Shown here one piece after another: positions 48,692 through 49,885 of a stretch of DNA of 49,885 nt. Source of the DNA: an uncultured Acidimicrobiales bacterium (lineage in GTDB: Bacteria > Actinomycetota > Acidimicrobiia > Acidimicrobiales > SZUA-35); contig CALGOA010000139.1 of NCBI GenBank assembly GCA_937958015.1, positions 1 through 49,885 of the forward strand. Reading direction: 5' to 3'. Numbering within the stretch: the first letter of the stretch is position 1; the number at the start of each line of letters is the position of its first letter. The translations under genes and the position numbers were made by a program. Below the pieces are notes generated by a model, which did no database searches, was not told the origin of the DNA, and was given only the letters and a program-made list of their open reading frames with translations.

Positions 48692-49885
48692 ATGGCTTCG
48701 GTGAACTACGACAACTTTCCTACCCGCGCCCGTGTGGTGGTCATCGGAGGCGGTGTTGGCGGAGCCAGCACGTTCTACCACCTCACGACCCATGGCTGGA
48801 CCGACGTTGTCATGATCGAGAGGAATGAGTGGGCTTCGGGAACGACCTGGCACTCGGCCGGTCAGGTCACCCAGTTTGGCACCGTCCAGACCATGGTGGG
48901 GCTGAAGAAATACTCGTGCGAGTTGTACACGCGATTGGCCGCTGATCCGGACCGTCCGATCACCTATCGGCGCGATGATGGCGGCATCCGACTCGGGTAC
49001 GACCAGCAGGACCTCGATGGTTACTCACACTTTGTGGGAATGGCGAAGGGGATGGGAGTGGACTTCGAGGTCATCTCGCCCGCCGAGATGGCCGAGGCCC
49101 ACCCGCTACTCGATGTGAGCGGGCTCACGTGTGGTCTGTGGGATCCGGTCGACGGTGACATCGACCCCACCGGCCTCGTCGTCGGACTGATGCACGCCGG
49201 CCGCAAGAACGGTGGACAGGCATTCCGCTACACCGACTGCGAGGGACTCACCCAGACCGACGAAGGATGGATCGTCCACACGAATCGCGGCGATATCGAA
49301 TGCGAAAGCATCGTGAATGCGGCTGGCTACCGAGTGCACCAAGTCGGAAACTTCTACGGGTTGGAGTCGGCGGTGTCGTCGATGGAGCACCAGTTCTTTC
49401 TGACCGAGGAGCTGCCCGAACTACAGGAACTCGGGCGACGAGTTCCACTCATTCGGGATCCCGGCGATGACTTCTACAGCAGGCAGGAACACCACGGCCT
49501 GCTCGTCGGCATCTATGAACAGGGCTGCAAGACTTGGGGCCGCGACAACATCCCCGTCGACTTTGCCAACAAGCTCGAACCACCGGACCTCGATCGGCTG
49601 GAAGACAACATGATGCGGGTGTTCGATCGACTCCCGGTCCTTCAGACCGCGGGGATCTCCTCGGTCGTAAACGGACCGATCACCTACTCCGGGGACGGAG
49701 TTCCACTTGTCGGTCGTCTCCCCGGTCGGCGAAACGCCTACTGCATGTTGGGTCTCCGAGCTGGTGTTGGCGAAGGCGGCGGACTGGGGAAGGTTCTGGC
49801 TGAGATCATCGTGGACGGACAGTCCGAATGGGACACATGGGTGCTGGACCCCCGCCGGTTCACCCAGTACGCCGACGAGGCCTAC
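48692..49885 (+). CDS. FAD-dependent dimethylglycine/sarcosine dehydrogenase-like protein (partial)
   Basis: 398 codons are open to the window edge. RVVVIGGGVGGASTFYHLT is the FAD-binding Rossmann loop; ERNEWASGTTWHSAGQVTQF is the covalent or flavin-contact region of the DMGDH family; later parts include GLWDPVDGDIDPTGLVVGL, VNAAGYRVHQVG, HQFFLTEELPEL and VNGPITYSGDGVPLVGRLPG. Relatives continue with a FAO_M and a GcvT-like folate-binding domain, which would lie beyond this window. They oxidise N-methyl groups, passing formaldehyde to tetrahydrofolate. Start ATG 48692 follows GGGGG; regulated probably by the divergent LysR. Confidence 0.9.
   Translation, partial: MASVNYDNFPTRARVVVIGGGVGGASTFYHLTTHGWTDVVMIERNEWASGTTWHSAGQVTQFGTVQTMVGLKKYSCELYTRLAADPDRPITYRRDDGGIRLGYDQQDLDGYSHFVGMAKGMGVDFEVISPAEMAEAHPLLDVSGLTCGLWDPVDGDIDPTGLVVGLMHAGRKNGGQAFRYTDCEGLTQTDEGWIVHTNRGDIECESIVNAAGYRVHQVGNFYGLESAVSSMEHQFFLTEELPELQELGRRVPLIRDPGDDFYSRQEHHGLLVGIYEQGCKTWGRDNIPVDFANKLEPPDLDRLEDNMMRVFDRLPVLQTAGISSVVNGPITYSGDGVPLVGRLPGRRNAYCMLGLRAGVGEGGGLGKVLAEIIVDGQSEWDTWVLDPRRFTQYADEAY

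Noticed and set aside
1-49885. CRISPR arrays, insertion sequences, integrases, rRNA, tRNA
   Set aside because: No regular spaced repeats, transposase motifs, terminal inverted repeats or RNA-gene structures were seen; gene order and base use look uniform.

Overview
This is a gene-dense stretch of a high-GC bacterial chromosome, most likely from an actinobacterium. The gene content (polyphosphate glucokinase, an F420/deazaflavin-type oxidoreductase, CotH/DUF4956/VTC genes, many acyl-CoA dehydrogenases, SDRs, enoyl-CoA hydratase and Rieske proteins) fits a free-living, heterotrophic Acidimicrobiia-like lineage. That placement is inferred from gene content, not from a marker gene. I annotate 50 protein genes, two of them cut by the window edges. 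I see no rRNA, tRNA, insertion sequence, prophage or CRISPR array. No gap exceeds about 210 bases.

Layout. 0-4 kb: end of an EamA-type transporter, a DinB/maleylpyruvate-isomerase-like protein, a coupled phosphotransferase and inositol-monophosphatase pair, a YdeI-like protein and a GNAT. 4-12 kb: a leftward four-gene ABC exporter with two very large FtsX-type permeases and two ATPases, one of which carries an AbrB-like tail. 12-14 kb: thioesterase, AraC regulator, two VOC proteins, and a 36-bp near-perfect palindrome. 14-19.3 kb: a leftward cotH-response regulator-sensor kinase operon, divergent from DUF4956 and VTC (polyphosphate-polymerase-like) genes. 19.3-23.4 kb: SRPBCC, two SDRs, an acyl-CoA dehydrogenase and a MarR regulator.

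23.5-27.4 kb holds the most unusual unit: three overlapping genes for a DmdA-like, GcvT-family tetrahydrofolate methyltransferase, a PanB-like protein that has lost two expected active-site acids, and a VanA-like Rieske oxygenase. It is flanked by MarR and AraC regulators and ends in a hairpin that spans both convergent stop codons. My reading is a one-carbon/demethylation pathway for an unknown methylated substrate.

27.5-36.5 kb: tandem SnoaL protein, MDR reductase, divergent ppgK and pgm (polyphosphate/glucose to glucose-6-P to glucose-1-P), a GNAT with a decayed tail, an F420-type oxidoreductase divergent from an ArsR-SRPBCC operon across a dense palindromic operator, an alkylsulfatase-like MBL enzyme and an acyl-CoA dehydrogenase. 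36.6-44.4 kb: LysR, a TPR histidine kinase with a damaged N box, PhyH oxygenase, VOC, a Rieske-glutamate-synthase fusion, nitroreductase, enoyl-CoA hydratase and a YjbR-like protein. 44.5-49.9 kb: a triple-PAS GGDEF-EAL protein, an SDR, and a LysR regulator divergent, across a T-N11-A palindrome, from a dimethylglycine/sarcosine-dehydrogenase-like flavoprotein that runs off the end.

Two themes recur: polyphosphate (VTC, ppgK) and folate-linked one-carbon chemistry (DmdA-like, PanB-like, DMGDH-like).
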